In this document: positions 1 through 8,661 of the stretch, piece after piece
How positions within the stretch are numbered: position 1 is the first letter of the stretch
Layout of the letters: every line of letters starts with the position of its first letter
DNA from: Arthrobacter oryzae
GTDB lineage: Bacteria > Actinomycetota > Actinomycetes > Actinomycetales > Micrococcaceae
Length of the DNA stretch: 64,000 nt
Direction of reading: 5' to 3'
Assembly (NCBI RefSeq): GCF_003634095.1
Contig: NZ_RBIR01000002.1
Coordinates: 62,001 to 126,000 of the forward strand
Notes under the pieces: model-generated
What the model saw: the letters and a program-made list of their open reading frames with translations, nothing else
Databases searched by the model: none
What the model was told of the DNA's origin: nothing
Program-made: the position numbers and the translations under genes

Positions 1-19
1 CGCGGGCCCGCACCACGGG

Positions 20-289
20 TTACTGTCCGACCTTATCCATGGCCTGGTTGAAGAGTCCCTCCAGCGCCGGACCGGCGAGGGCCAGGAGGGCGGCCACCAG
101 GACTGCCGACATGAGGGTGATCATCACCCAGCCCGGGACGTCGCCCCGCTCGGGATGACCTGCTCCCCCGGTTGTGCCGTTCCGCTGCCCTGATCGCCGC
201 GCAGCCGGCCACCGGGTTGTCATGCTCATCGCTCCCAATGCACCCAACGCACAAGCCATGAACGCCATACGGGTTCCGAAGTTCCTCAC
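20..289 (-). CDS. Small Flp/pilin-like membrane protein of the Tad locus
   Basis: This 89-residue protein follows tadC and is probably a pilin-like or accessory subunit of the Tad pilus. It has a short N-terminal hydrophobic stretch (residues 8-22), a basic/polar middle, and a single C-terminal membrane helix after the motif ERGDVPGW (about residues 48-75). It lacks the GxxxxEY signature of classical Flp prepilins, so a structural role is inferred from its position. Similar small proteins sit between tadC and tadE in actinobacterial Tad loci. The GTG start at 289 has GAGGG five bases upstream. TadE/TadG-type genes would be expected further left, beyond the window edge. It could instead be a non-pilin membrane protein. 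Confidence 0.6.
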   Translation of the reverse strand: MRNFGTRMAFMACALGALGAMSMTTRWPAARRSGQRNGTTGGAGHPERGDVPGWVMITLMSAVLVAALLALAGPALEGLFNQAMDKVGQ

Positions 290-360
290 AGTGCCCTCTT
301 TCCTGTTGGTCCAGTCCCTCTGTTTTCCTTGGTTTTCCAGTCTCTAGATCGGTGGTCTGC

Positions 361-1302
361 CTAGAGTCCGAGACTGATCGCGGCCAGGCCGGGGAAGACG
401 GCGAAAATGACCGTGAGCGGAAGCACGCCGAAGACGAGCGGCACCATCATCCCGATTTCTTTTTTGCCGGCGGACTCCATGAGGTCCCTCTTGGCCGTGT
501 CCCGGACATCCTGCGCCTGCGCCCGGAGAACGTCGGCGAGGGGCGTTCCGCGTTCCACTGCCACAATTACTCCGTCAACAAAGCGGACCAGCGCCCCTTG
601 ATCTGTTCGGGAAGAGAACTCCCGCAGGGCTTCGACGAGGGGCTTGCCGGCGCGGGTCTCGGCGAGGACCCGGTTGAATTCTTGCGAGAGTTCGCCCCGG
701 GCGCTGCGGCAGACCCGGTCCAGCGCGCCGGTGGCGCTTTCGCCGGCGCTGACGGCCAGAGCCATGAGCTCTGCGATGCTGGGAAACTCCGCCATCATCC
801 TGGCTTCCCGTTTCTTGATGTGAACGCCCAGCAGGTAGTCCCGAAGCAGGAACCCGCCGGCGGCGCTCCCCAGCACGGCCACGACTGCGACGAACGGGCT
901 GAAGCGGCCCATGGAAGCGGCGAGCGCGGCGATGGCGACGGCGAGGACGAAGCCGCCGGCGGCCCATAGGAGCTGCTCGGCCCGGAAGTCCACCGCCGTC
1001 TTGGCGCTGCCGGCGCGGGCAAGCCTGCGGTTCAATGCCGTGGCGCCAAGGTTGATTCGGCCCAAGGACCTGACACCATCGCGGATCGCCGGGCGGAGTA
1101 TCCGCTCCAGCGGCCCAAACGGGGTGATATTCCTCGGGGCGGTGCGCAACAGCCGGGATTCAAGATTGTGGGTTCTCAGCTGCGGACCAATCCGTTCGAC
1201 GAACGTCGTCGGACGCATGAAGGGAAGCCGCACGAGGAACAGCCAGAGACCGGTGCCCAAGACTGCCCCGCACACCATGGCCCCCGCCATCAGCCCCGTC
1301 AT
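361..1302 (-). CDS. tadC: TadC-like type II secretion system F-domain protein
   Basis: This is an inner-membrane platform protein of the Tad/Flp pilus machine, of the T2SS F (GspF) family, about 313 residues. There is an N-terminal membrane segment (MTGLMAGAMVCGAVLG), a central pair of helices around residues 115-165, a cytoplasmic four-helix F domain with MAEFPSIAELMALAVSAGES, and a C-terminal hydrophobic pair. I chose the ATG at 1302 because it overlaps the tadB stop codon as ATGA and has GGAGGG seven bases upstream; the open frame itself runs further 5'. TadC normally pairs with TadB as a heteromeric platform for the TadA ATPase. The four-base overlap implies translational coupling. Confidence 0.85.
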   Translation of the reverse strand: MTGLMAGAMVCGAVLGTGLWLFLVRLPFMRPTTFVERIGPQLRTHNLESRLLRTAPRNITPFGPLERILRPAIRDGVRSLGRINLGATALNRRLARAGSAKTAVDFRAEQLLWAAGGFVLAVAIAALAASMGRFSPFVAVVAVLGSAAGGFLLRDYLLGVHIKKREARMMAEFPSIAELMALAVSAGESATGALDRVCRSARGELSQEFNRVLAETRAGKPLVEALREFSSRTDQGALVRFVDGVIVAVERGTPLADVLRAQAQDVRDTAKRDLMESAGKKEIGMMVPLVFGVLPLTVIFAVFPGLAAISLGL

Positions 1303-2153
1303 CGGAGCACCCTCCGTTCTTCCGGCAGTGCGCCGATACGCAACATCATGGCGTAGGAAGCCAGCGAGACCGCCAGTCCGCCGAGAAGCACGGCGGCCCC
1401 AGCCGTGGTGTTGTAGGCAATTACCGCCTCTGGACGGCTTGCCAGCAACACCAGGACAATCCAAGGAGCAGCCACGGCCAGGCGCGCGGCATTGACAGTC
1501 CAGGACTGCCTTGCTTCCAGCTCGCTCCTGGTCCTGGCGCTTTCCCGCAGGAACTCCGCGAGGGTTCCCAACAGCCTGCCCAGATCCGAGCCGCCCACCT
1601 CCCGGGTGAGCCGGAGCGCCTCGACGATCCGGTCCGCCACGGGATCAGCCAGACGTTCCTTGAGCCGGGTCAGCGACGGATCAAACTGGCCTCCCGAACG
1701 GTAATCAGAGCCGAAGTCCACAAACACGTGGCGAAGCTCCTCCGGCCCCTTTTCGCCGAGCTGAATGAGGGCCTCAGGCAGTGACAAGCCTGCCCTAATG
1801 GCCGACCGGAGATGATCTACGACGTCGGGCCACAACTGGCGGAGGACAGCCGTGCGCTTTCTCGCACGCCACCGAACCATGGCCATCGGCAGCCAGCCGC
1901 CGAACAAGCCAAAGCAACCCGCGATGGGCCCGGACCCTGTCGCTGCGAAGAATGCGAGGGTCGTGAAGACCCCGACCCCAAAACACGAGGCGACCAGGCC
2001 CGCCGCGCTGACCTTTTCAATGCCGGCAGTCCGCAACAGGTCTTCAAGCCGGCTCGTCCGTGGTTTGCGCGGTGCAGTCTCGGGCTTTTCCCATGCGGAC
2101 CACCAGATCAACAGAAGCCCCGCGCCGCCCAGCATTCCCAGGAGCGGCGCCAT
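1299..2153 (-). CDS. tadB: TadB-like type II secretion system F-domain protein
   Basis: This 284-residue integral membrane protein is the second platform subunit of the Tad pilus apparatus. It opens with a membrane helix (residues 4-20), has a helix pair around residues 50-95, a cytoplasmic F domain (WPDVVDHLRSAIRAGLSLPEAL is its start), and two C-terminal helices near residues 220-275. Its ATG overlaps the tadA TGA by one base (TGATG) and it overlaps tadC by four bases, so tadA, tadB and tadC form one coupled operon. GGAG lies eight bases before the start. TadB and TadC are homologous; the order behind the ATPase and the slightly shorter length favour TadB here. Confidence 0.85.
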   Translation of the reverse strand: MAPLLGMLGGAGLLLIWWSAWEKPETAPRKPRTSRLEDLLRTAGIEKVSAAGLVASCFGVGVFTTLAFFAATGSGPIAGCFGLFGGWLPMAMVRWRARKRTAVLRQLWPDVVDHLRSAIRAGLSLPEALIQLGEKGPEELRHVFVDFGSDYRSGGQFDPSLTRLKERLADPVADRIVEALRLTREVGGSDLGRLLGTLAEFLRESARTRSELEARQSWTVNAARLAVAAPWIVLVLLASRPEAVIAYNTTAGAAVLLGGLAVSLASYAMMLRIGALPEERRVLR

Positions 2154-3376
2154 CAGCGCGGCTCCAGCAGCGCCGCGACGTCGAACCCGGAGCGGGCAAA
2201 CTTTTCTGCGGCGGGCATGGAGGTGGCCGTGGGCAGGAGCTGCCCGTCCGACATCGTGAACACCATGGAGGACTCGATGATGCCGTTCTCCACCCGGCGG
2301 CCCAATGAGAGGATCTCCGTGACCTGCCTGCGCCCGTTGGCGTGCCTGCTGCAGTGGACCACCAGATCAATGCAGGATGCCACTGTGGGCACGACGAAGG
2401 CACTCGAAATGTTGTCGCCGGCGAGCAGTGGGAGCGTGCAGATCTTCGTCACCGCGTCGTGTGCAGAGTTCGCATGCACGGTACACATTCCGGGCATGCC
2501 GGAATTTAAGGCGATGAGCATGTCCAGGCTCTCGGCTTCCCGGACCTCGCCGACCACCAGCCGGTCCGGCCTCATCCGCAGCGCCTCCTTGACCAGGCGC
2601 CGCAGCGGTATCTCGCCCTGGCCCTCCAGATTCGGCTGCCGGCATTGGAGGCCCACCACGTCGCGGAGCGGAAACTGCAGCTCGAAAATCTCCTCCACCG
2701 TGATGACGCGCTCGCGGGTGCCGATGCTCGCGGCGAGGCAGTTGAGCATGGTGGTCTTGCCGGCCTGGGTGGCGCCCGAGACCAGGATGTTGAGTCCGCT
2801 GGCGACGGCTGCGCCGAGAAACCGGGCCGCCTGCGGGGTCAGCGTTCCCAGCTCCACCAGGTGTTCCAGCCGGCTGGCTTTGACCACGAATTTGCGAATA
2901 TTGATGGCCCAGTGGCGCCGGGTGACATCCGGGATGACGACGTGGAGTCGCGAGCCGTCCGGGAGCGCCGCGTCCACGAACGGGGAGGACATGTCCAGCC
3001 GCCGGCCGGAGCTCTTGAGCATCCGTTCCACAAGGTCCCGGACCTGCTGATCCGTCAGCGTCACGGAGGTCAGTTCGGATTCGCCGTTGCGCGCCACGTA
3101 GATCTCGTTCGGGGCATTCAGCCAGATTTCCTCGATGCCTGGATCGTCCAGGAGCGGCTGCAGCGTGCCGAACCCGGCCACAGCGTCAAAGACGAATCTG
3201 CGGGCCTGCTCCAGCGGGCCGATGGGCGGAAGCGGCGCGAGCAGCGCCCGCTCGTCGTAGTCGCTGATTGCCTCCTCCACGAGGCGGCGGACCTCCCCGC
3301 TCTGGCGCAGGGGATCCAGCCCACGGCGACGGATCAACTCACGGACTTCGTCCTCGACGATGCGCACGGCTTCCAC
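2153..3376 (-). CDS. tadA: TadA/CpaF-family secretion ATPase
   Basis: This is the cytoplasmic hexameric ATPase that powers Tad/Flp pilus assembly. From the GTG at 3376 it is 407 residues. An N-terminal helical domain (about 1-60) precedes the GspE/CpaF catalytic core. The Walker A motif is GATQAGKT at about residues 201-208, followed by a Walker B region (LRMRPDRLVVGEVREAE) and the late CTVHANSA motif. The open frame extends to 3541, but the GTG at 3376 has GGGGG four bases upstream and homology to CpaF begins at VEAVRIVEDEV; an ATG at 3403 is the alternative. It heads the operon tadA-tadB-tadC-small pilin-like gene. It is divergent from the GT2 gene at 3563. Confidence 0.9.
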   Translation of the reverse strand: MEAVRIVEDEVRELIRRRGLDPLRQSGEVRRLVEEAISDYDERALLAPLPPIGPLEQARRFVFDAVAGFGTLQPLLDDPGIEEIWLNAPNEIYVARNGESELTSVTLTDQQVRDLVERMLKSSGRRLDMSSPFVDAALPDGSRLHVVIPDVTRRHWAINIRKFVVKASRLEHLVELGTLTPQAARFLGAAVASGLNILVSGATQAGKTTMLNCLAASIGTRERVITVEEIFELQFPLRDVVGLQCRQPNLEGQGEIPLRRLVKEALRMRPDRLVVGEVREAESLDMLIALNSGMPGMCTVHANSAHDAVTKICTLPLLAGDNISSAFVVPTVASCIDLVVHCSRHANGRRQVTEILSLGRRVENGIIESSMVFTMSDGQLLPTATSMPAAEKFARSGFDVAALLEPR

Positions 3377-3474
3377 GGTGCCCCCAACATGACCGCTACC
3401 CATCCCCCTGGGGCAGTGCAACTGGGTTAAAACTAGAGGAGCCCGGTCGTTCCGACAAGGGCGCCAACGACGCG

Positions 3475-3483
3475 TGTGGATAA
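3475..3483. promoter_or_regulatory. Perfect DnaA-box 9-mer in the tadA upstream region
   Basis: TGTGGATAA, the reverse complement of the DnaA consensus TTATCCACA, lies in the 186-bp gap between tadA and the divergent glycosyltransferase gene. The match is exact. Whether DnaA binds here is unknown. No cluster of boxes is present, so it is not an origin; DnaA as a transcription factor or titration site is the possible role. Confidence 0.4.
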
Positions 3484-3528
3484 GTTCGCGGCAGCGGGCC
3501 CGGATCACCTCGCTCAAGGACGCTCGAC

Positions 3529-3534
3529 TAGACT
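3529..3534 (+). promoter_or_regulatory. -10 box for the GT2 gene at 3563
   Basis: TAGACT fits the actinobacterial -10 pattern TANNNT. It predicts a transcript start near 3541 and a leader of about 22 nt containing the ribosome-binding sequence GAAAGG (3551-3556). No convincing -35 element is visible. Confidence 0.45.
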
Positions 3535-3562
3535 CGGACATTAGCTAACAGAAAGGTCGAAA

Positions 3563-4435
3563 GTGCCACACCTGAGCGTGCTGATCCCCGTCAAGGACGG
3601 GATGCCCTACCTGAAGTCAACCGTTGCCAGCACGCTGCGTGCGATGCCGCGGGACTCCGAGCTCCTCGTTCTGGACGACGGCAGCACCGACGGCACCGGC
3701 GCCTTCCTCGCGGGCTTGAGTGACAAACGGCTCAAGGTCTTCCGCAATGAGCAGTCAGCCGGCGTCGCTGCTGCTTCGACCGCGCTGCTCTCGCATGCCA
3801 GCGGCGAACACGTGGCCCGCATCGACGGCGACGATATCTGCCTGCCGTGGCGGTTCGCGGTTCAGCGGCGTGCCCTCGACGGCGTGGACATGGTCTTCTC
3901 GCAGGCCCTCATGATCAACGCCAAGAACGTCCCGTTCAAGCCACGCTTCGAGCCGGGCATCTCCGCTGAGGCCATGCCGCTGCACCTCATGCTGACGAAC
4001 GTGCTGATGAACCCGACCATGTACGCCTCGCGCGCCGCCCTGGAGTCGCTCGGCGGGTACCAGGCGACCCCGGCGGAGGACTATGACCTGTGGCTTCGTG
4101 CCGCGACGGCGGGGCTGCGCATGCGCCGCATCCCGCGGCTGCCAACCATTGCCTACCGCCGCCACCAGACCCAGCTCAGCCAGACCCGGGCCTGGTCGGA
4201 CGAAAACGGGGACAAGATCCTCGCGGAATCGTTCAGCAAGCTGGCCGCGGACCGGATCGGGTTCCACGGATCGGCTTCCACCGTCCTTTACAACCGCCCG
4301 GCGGCCGGAAAACCGTACCCGGAGGACCCCGACATCGCGGAATTTGTCCGGTGCATGATGGAGGCGGCCAGCCGGCTTGGCGAGAACGACCGACGCGGCG
4401 TCGAGGCGCGGCTGTTGGCCAGCTACCGCCTCTGA
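3563..4435 (+). CDS. Family 2 glycosyltransferase
   Basis: This 290-residue GT-A-fold glycosyltransferase probably transfers an activated sugar to a cell-surface glycan precursor at the inner face of the membrane. The GT2 core begins at residue 3 (LSVLIPVKDG). The nucleotide-binding DDGS is at residues 38-41 and the metal-binding DGDD at 88-91, followed by an acceptor-site EDYDLWLR region near residues 170-180. No membrane helix is apparent, so it is cytosolic or peripheral. The GTG start has GAAAGG upstream. It stands alone on the plus strand, convergent with galE 15 bases downstream and divergent from the Tad operon. Donor and acceptor cannot be told from sequence. Confidence 0.85.
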   Translation: MPHLSVLIPVKDGMPYLKSTVASTLRAMPRDSELLVLDDGSTDGTGAFLAGLSDKRLKVFRNEQSAGVAAASTALLSHASGEHVARIDGDDICLPWRFAVQRRALDGVDMVFSQALMINAKNVPFKPRFEPGISAEAMPLHLMLTNVLMNPTMYASRAALESLGGYQATPAEDYDLWLRAATAGLRMRRIPRLPTIAYRRHQTQLSQTRAWSDENGDKILAESFSKLAADRIGFHGSASTVLYNRPAAGKPYPEDPDIAEFVRCMMEAASRLGENDRRGVEARLLASYRL

Positions 4436-4450
4436 CCGGCTTGACCCCGG

Positions 4451-5494
4451 CTAGTCGGCCTTGATTCCGGCGGGCTCGGCAACCGCGTTGTAGCCCTGCG
4501 GGTTATTGCTTTGCCAGCGCCAGTGGTCCTCGCACATCTGTGCGAGGCTGCGGTGCGCGGACCAGCCCAGATCCGCCAGGGCAGCCGAGGGGTCGGCGTA
4601 GCTGACGGCGGCGTCGCCCGGGCGGCGGGGCGCGAAGTCGTACGGCACCGGATGCCCGGCCGCCGTGACGAACGCCTCGATGACCTCGAGCACGGAGGAG
4701 CCCCGGCCGGTGCCAAGGTTCCAGCGGAACACCCCGGCCTTGTCACCGAGGTAGCCCAAGGCGGCCAAGTGGCCGGCCGCGAGGTCCATCACGTGGATGT
4801 AGTCCCGCACTCCCGTGCCATCCGGCGTCGGGTAGTCGTTGCCGAACACCATGACCTTTTCGCGGCGGCCCACGGCCACCTGGGCCACAAACGGCAGCAG
4901 GTTGTTGGGGATCCCGCTGGGGTCCTCGCCGATCAGGCCGGACTCGTGGGCGCCCACCGGGTTAAAGTAGCGCAGCAGCGCGATGCTCCAGCGGGGATCA
5001 GCGGCCCCGAGGTCGGTGAGGATGTCCTCGATCTGTTCCTTGGTGCGGCCGTACGGGTTGGTGGCGTCCAGCGGCGCCTTCTCGATGAGGGGAACTTCAT
5101 CTGAGGCACCGTAGACGGTGGCGGAGGAGCTGAAGACCAGGCGGCGTACCCCGGCAGCGTCCATACTGTGCAGCAGGTTAAGGGTGCCCACGACATTGTT
5201 CTGGTAGTACATCAGGGGTTTCTCGACCGATTCCCCCACGGCCTTGAGCCCGGCGAAGTGGATCACTGCCTCGAAGCCGCCCTCGGCGAAAACGGCGTCG
5301 ACGCCGGGAGCGTCAAGAAGGTCAACCTCCCGGAAGTCAACGGTTTTGCCTGTGAGCCGCTCCACGCGGCGCAGGGACTCCGCATTCGAATTCATCAGGT
5401 TGTCCAGCACCACAACCTCGTGCCCCGCTTCGAGGAGGGACAGCGTCGTGTGAGATCCGATGTAGCCGGCGCCGCCGGTAACCAATACCTTCAT
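4451..5494 (-). CDS. galE: UDP-glucose 4-epimerase
   Basis: GalE interconverts UDP-glucose and UDP-galactose using bound NAD, and would supply UDP-galactose for the Glf/GlfT2 galactofuranose route in this window. It is an extended short-chain dehydrogenase of 347 residues, close to the usual length. The NAD-binding GGAGYIG is at residues 7-13, followed by VVVLDNLMNS, the catalytic SSSATVYG (from residue 122) and the YGRTK active-site pair Tyr148/Lys152. NPYG and the family's C-terminal half are intact. I chose the ATG at 5494 (MKVLVTGG); the open frame extends upstream only without homology. A -10 box seven bases before the ATG suggests a leaderless transcript. Confidence 0.95.
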   Translation of the reverse strand: MKVLVTGGAGYIGSHTTLSLLEAGHEVVVLDNLMNSNAESLRRVERLTGKTVDFREVDLLDAPGVDAVFAEGGFEAVIHFAGLKAVGESVEKPLMYYQNNVVGTLNLLHSMDAAGVRRLVFSSSATVYGASDEVPLIEKAPLDATNPYGRTKEQIEDILTDLGAADPRWSIALLRYFNPVGAHESGLIGEDPSGIPNNLLPFVAQVAVGRREKVMVFGNDYPTPDGTGVRDYIHVMDLAAGHLAALGYLGDKAGVFRWNLGTGRGSSVLEVIEAFVTAAGHPVPYDFAPRRPGDAAVSYADPSAALADLGWSAHRSLAQMCEDHWRWQSNNPQGYNAVAEPAGIKAD

Positions 5495-5793
5495 GCATGA
5501 CAGCTTAGAAGGATCGGCCGGCCACTGCGAACTCGACCGGGGCCCGCCAGGCCAGCATTCCCAGAGACAACGGGCTCCCGGACAGCCCACTAATTTCACG
5601 CTTCCGACGGGAAGCTTCGATGCCGCCCGCCACTTCAGAAACATCAGGAACAATGGCCACACTGGTTACACGGTGTTAGGGTAAGCCCGTTAAGTCAGAC
5701 ATTCTCATCGTTCGGTGGCCCCCTCGCGGATCCGAATTCATCTGAGACATATATGCCGCGCTTGCGAAGCGCACCATCGTTCCGGAGCAGAAT
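5495..5793. other. Intergenic region galE / GH25 gene
   Basis: This 299-bp gap separates the divergent galE and first GH25 genes. Apart from the galE -10 box I see no open frame with coding character, no strong hairpin and no clear promoter for the plus-strand gene. The 3' part is more AT-rich than its surroundings and ends in GGAGCA, the ribosome-binding site of the GH25 gene. Confidence 0.4.
5502..5507 (-). promoter_or_regulatory. -10 box of a leaderless galE transcript
   Basis: On the minus strand TAAGCT is followed by a 7-nt spacer and the galE ATG at 5494. This places the transcript start at or beside the A of the start codon, and there is no ribosome-binding sequence before the ATG. 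Confidence 0.45.
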
Positions 5794-8412
5794 ATGAAGC
5801 GGACCCAACTTCCCCACGGCAACGATTTCCGAAGGCGCGCCGGGACCGCATTGTTGCTGGTTTCCCTGCTGGCAGGTCCCGGATTGGCAGCGCCGGCGAC
5901 GGCCGCCGAAGCACCGAGCCCAGGTGTTGCGACGCCGACGCCGGCCACTGCTTCCACGCCAACGCCGACGCCTGCTGCGTCAGCCGTTGCCACGGCGACG
6001 GCGACTGCCACAGCCACTGCGACGGCACAGGCATCGGCGCTGACGGCTCCCAAACCCGCGCCATCACCAACCGCCACTGCCCCGACGTCGAATTCGCCTG
6101 CACCCTCCGGCGCACCGGATCGGGCTGCGATGGCCGCTGCGGTCGGCGCGGGGGGCGCCGAGATGGGGCAGCGGTCCGCCCGCGTTACGGGCACAGCCGC
6201 CGCAGGTCCCGGCACCAGCAGCAAGACCCTGACCACCGAGGCCCTGACAACACAAAGCACCTGGCAGCCGACGTTCGGCGTCCAGGGTCTTGATGTCAGC
6301 GGCCATCAGACCTCGGTCGACTGGCAGCAGCAGTGGAACGCGGGGGCACGTTTCGCCTACGTCAAGGCGACAGAAGGCAACTATTACGCCAGCGAGACCT
6401 TCGCCTCCCAGTATCAAGGTTCCCGCAGTGTCGGGATGGTCCGCGGCGCCTATCACTTCGCGATTCCCAATTGGTCCACCGGGGCCGATCAAGCACGCTA
6501 CTTCGTCAACAACGGTGGCGGATGGAGCGCGGACGGTTACACGATGCCTCCGGTCCTCGATTTCGAGTTCAACCCCTATGCCGGCCGCACCATCAACGGC
6601 TTCAACTTTGGAAACACCTGCTATGGCATGTCTGCTGCCCAGCTAGCCTCCTGGGTGCGGGACTTTGGCAACACCATGCTTTCGCTGACGGGCCGCCTGC
6701 CCGTGATTTACACCAACACATCATGGTGGAACCAGTGCCTCGGAAATGCTTCAGGATTCGGGAACTACCCGCTGTGGGTGGCCTCCTACCCGACAACCGC
6801 GTCGAACGACGCCGGGCCCATACCCTCCAGCTGGGGCAACTACAGCATCTGGCAGTACAGCAGTTTGGGGCCCTTTAACGGTGACTCGAATGTCTGGAAC
6901 GGTGACTACGCGGGGCTGAAAACGTTCGCATCCGGCTTCGTCGTCACCGGAGGGATCGGGGCCGCGTGGGCTGCAGTCGGTGGCGGCGGCGGGAAACTGG
7001 GGTATCCAACCAGCAATGAGATCTGCGGGCTGACCGGCGGCGGCTGCTACCAGCGCTTCCAGGGCGGCACCATCCACTGGTCCCCCGCCACCGGGGCCCA
7101 CGCCACGTGGGGCGCCATCCGCTCGACCTGGGGCTCCCTCGGCTTCGAAAACGGCAAACTCGGCTACCCCGTCACCAACGAGACCTGCGGCCTGACCGGT
7201 GGAGGCTGTTACCAGGGCTTCCAGGGCGGCACCATCCACTGGACCACCGGCACCGGCGCCGTCGCCACCTGGGGTGCCATCCATGCGACCTGGGGCTCCC
7301 TCGGCTTCGAAACGGGCAAACTCGGCTACCCCACCAGCAATGAGACCTGCGGGCTGGTCAATGGCGGCTGCTACCAGGGTTTCCAAGGCGGCACCATCCA
7401 TTGGTCCCCCGCGACCGGCGCCGTCGCCACCTGGGGTGCCATTCGCTCAACGTGGGGCGCCCTCGGCTACGAAAACGGCAAACTCGGCTACCCGACGGGC
7501 AATGAGACCTGCGGCCTGACCGGCGGCGGCTGCTACCAAGGCTTCCAGGGCGGCACCATCCACTGGTCCCCTGCCACTGGCGCCTACGCCACCTGGGGCG
7601 CCATCCGCTCGACCTGGGGATCCCTCGGTTTTGAAAACGGCAAACTCGGCTACCCCGTCACCAACGAGATCTGCGGACTGACCGGTGGCGGCTGCTACCA
7701 GGGTTTCCAGGGCGGCACCATCCATTGGTCCCCCGGCACCGGCGCCTACGCCACGTCCGGACCCATCCGGGCGGCCTGGGGCTCCCTCGGCTATGAAAAC
7801 GGCAAACTCGGCTATCCGGCGAGCAACGAGATGTGCGGCTTGACCGGCGGCGGCTGCTACCAGCGCTTCCAGGGCGGCACCATCCACTGGACGCCCGGCA
7901 GCGGCGCCTACGCCACGTGGGGCGCCATCCGGGCGGCCTGGGGCTCCCTCGGTTATGAAAACGGCAAACTCGGCTACCCGATGAGCAACGAGGCCTGCGG
8001 TTTGACCGGCGGCGGCTGCTACCAGACATTCCAGGGCGGCACCATCCACTGGTCCCCCGCCACCGGCGCCTACGCCACCTGGGGCGCCATCCGCTCGACC
8101 TGGGGATCCCTCGGTTACGAAAACAGCAAACTCGGTTACCCCACCGGCAACGAAATCTGTGGCCTGACCGGCGGCGGCTGCTACCAGACATTCCAGGGCG
8201 GCACCATCCACTGGTCCCCCGCCACGGGCGCCTACGCCACGTGGGGAGCCATCCGCACGACCTGGGGCTCCCTCGGATACGAAAACGGCAAACTCGGCTA
8301 CCCCACCGGCAACGAAATTTGTGGCCTGACCGGCGGCGGCTGCGACCAGAGCTTCCAGGGCGGCACCATCCGCTGGTCCCCCGCCACCGGCACAGCGGTT
8401 TCCTTCAAGTGA
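5794..8412 (+). CDS. Secreted GH25 lysozyme-like protein with LGFP repeat array
   Basis: This 872-residue secreted protein probably cleaves or binds cell-wall peptidoglycan. A signal peptide (about residues 1-38) is followed by an Ala/Thr/Pro-rich linker (40-115). A GH25 (Cellosyl-type muramidase) domain spans about residues 160-375, with the conserved GLDVSGHQ (Asp at about 166), FAYVKATEG and the acid pair in LDFEFN (Asp256, Glu258). The C-terminal half, from about residue 400, is eight complete and one truncated 54-residue LGFP repeats, each with GKLGYP, a CGL...GGC cysteine pair and FQGGTIHW. LGFP repeats are known wall-anchoring modules in corynebacterial proteins. It lies head-to-tail with a second GH25 gene. 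Catalytic activity is likely but not proven. Confidence 0.88.
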   Translation: MKRTQLPHGNDFRRRAGTALLLVSLLAGPGLAAPATAAEAPSPGVATPTPATASTPTPTPAASAVATATATATATATAQASALTAPKPAPSPTATAPTSNSPAPSGAPDRAAMAAAVGAGGAEMGQRSARVTGTAAAGPGTSSKTLTTEALTTQSTWQPTFGVQGLDVSGHQTSVDWQQQWNAGARFAYVKATEGNYYASETFASQYQGSRSVGMVRGAYHFAIPNWSTGADQARYFVNNGGGWSADGYTMPPVLDFEFNPYAGRTINGFNFGNTCYGMSAAQLASWVRDFGNTMLSLTGRLPVIYTNTSWWNQCLGNASGFGNYPLWVASYPTTASNDAGPIPSSWGNYSIWQYSSLGPFNGDSNVWNGDYAGLKTFASGFVVTGGIGAAWAAVGGGGGKLGYPTSNEICGLTGGGCYQRFQGGTIHWSPATGAHATWGAIRSTWGSLGFENGKLGYPVTNETCGLTGGGCYQGFQGGTIHWTTGTGAVATWGAIHATWGSLGFETGKLGYPTSNETCGLVNGGCYQGFQGGTIHWSPATGAVATWGAIRSTWGALGYENGKLGYPTGNETCGLTGGGCYQGFQGGTIHWSPATGAYATWGAIRSTWGSLGFENGKLGYPVTNEICGLTGGGCYQGFQGGTIHWSPGTGAYATSGPIRAAWGSLGYENGKLGYPASNEMCGLTGGGCYQRFQGGTIHWTPGSGAYATWGAIRAAWGSLGYENGKLGYPMSNEACGLTGGGCYQTFQGGTIHWSPATGAYATWGAIRSTWGSLGYENSKLGYPTGNEICGLTGGGCYQTFQGGTIHWSPATGAYATWGAIRTTWGSLGYENGKLGYPTGNEICGLTGGGCDQSFQGGTIRWSPATGTAVSFK
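6991..8409 (+). repeat. 162-bp tandem repeat encoding nine LGFP modules
   Basis: There are eight full and one truncated copies of a 162-bp (54-codon) unit starting at GGGAAACTGG. The units are highly similar even at third codon positions and differ mainly in the residues after GKLGYP and after CYQ. This points to recent expansion or ongoing gene conversion, and the copy number may vary between strains. Confidence 0.9.
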
Positions 8413-8541
8413 ATCTGTTCCGATAGCCAGGCGGGCCGCACCCGGCTGACACCTGCCGACCGGCCTGCCGACGCCTGCGTCAGGACCATCACTCACATAT
8501 CAGAGACACCACCCGTCACTCTGGTATCACAGCCGATCCGG

Positions 8542-8550
8542 TGCTATCGT
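8542..8550 (+). promoter_or_regulatory. Possible extended -10 for the second GH25 gene
   Basis: TGCTATCGT reads as an extended -10 (TGn plus TATCGT) in the 249-bp gap between the two GH25 genes. It would give a leader of about 105 nt. A TTGACA at 8573-8578 has no matching -10 at the proper distance. The assignment is tentative. Confidence 0.25.
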
Positions 8551-8661
8551 TTCCGCGTCAAGACCAACCGAATTGACATATCGGCCTCCGACTGGCGGAC
8601 GACCGGTCATGGTGAAACAGGTAGCGTGTTTGCTGAGCACGTTAGCGCTCCGGGGAGAGAC

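Noticed and set aside
342..366. CTCTAG...CTAGAG inverted repeat between tadC and the small pilin-like gene as a terminator
   Set aside because: The stem is only six base pairs with a 13-nt loop and no T-tract, and both genes are transcribed in the same direction.
5960..6040. GCC/ACG-rich tract in the first GH25 gene as a separate regulatory repeat
   Set aside because: It is explained by codons for the Ala/Thr-rich linker that follows the signal peptide.
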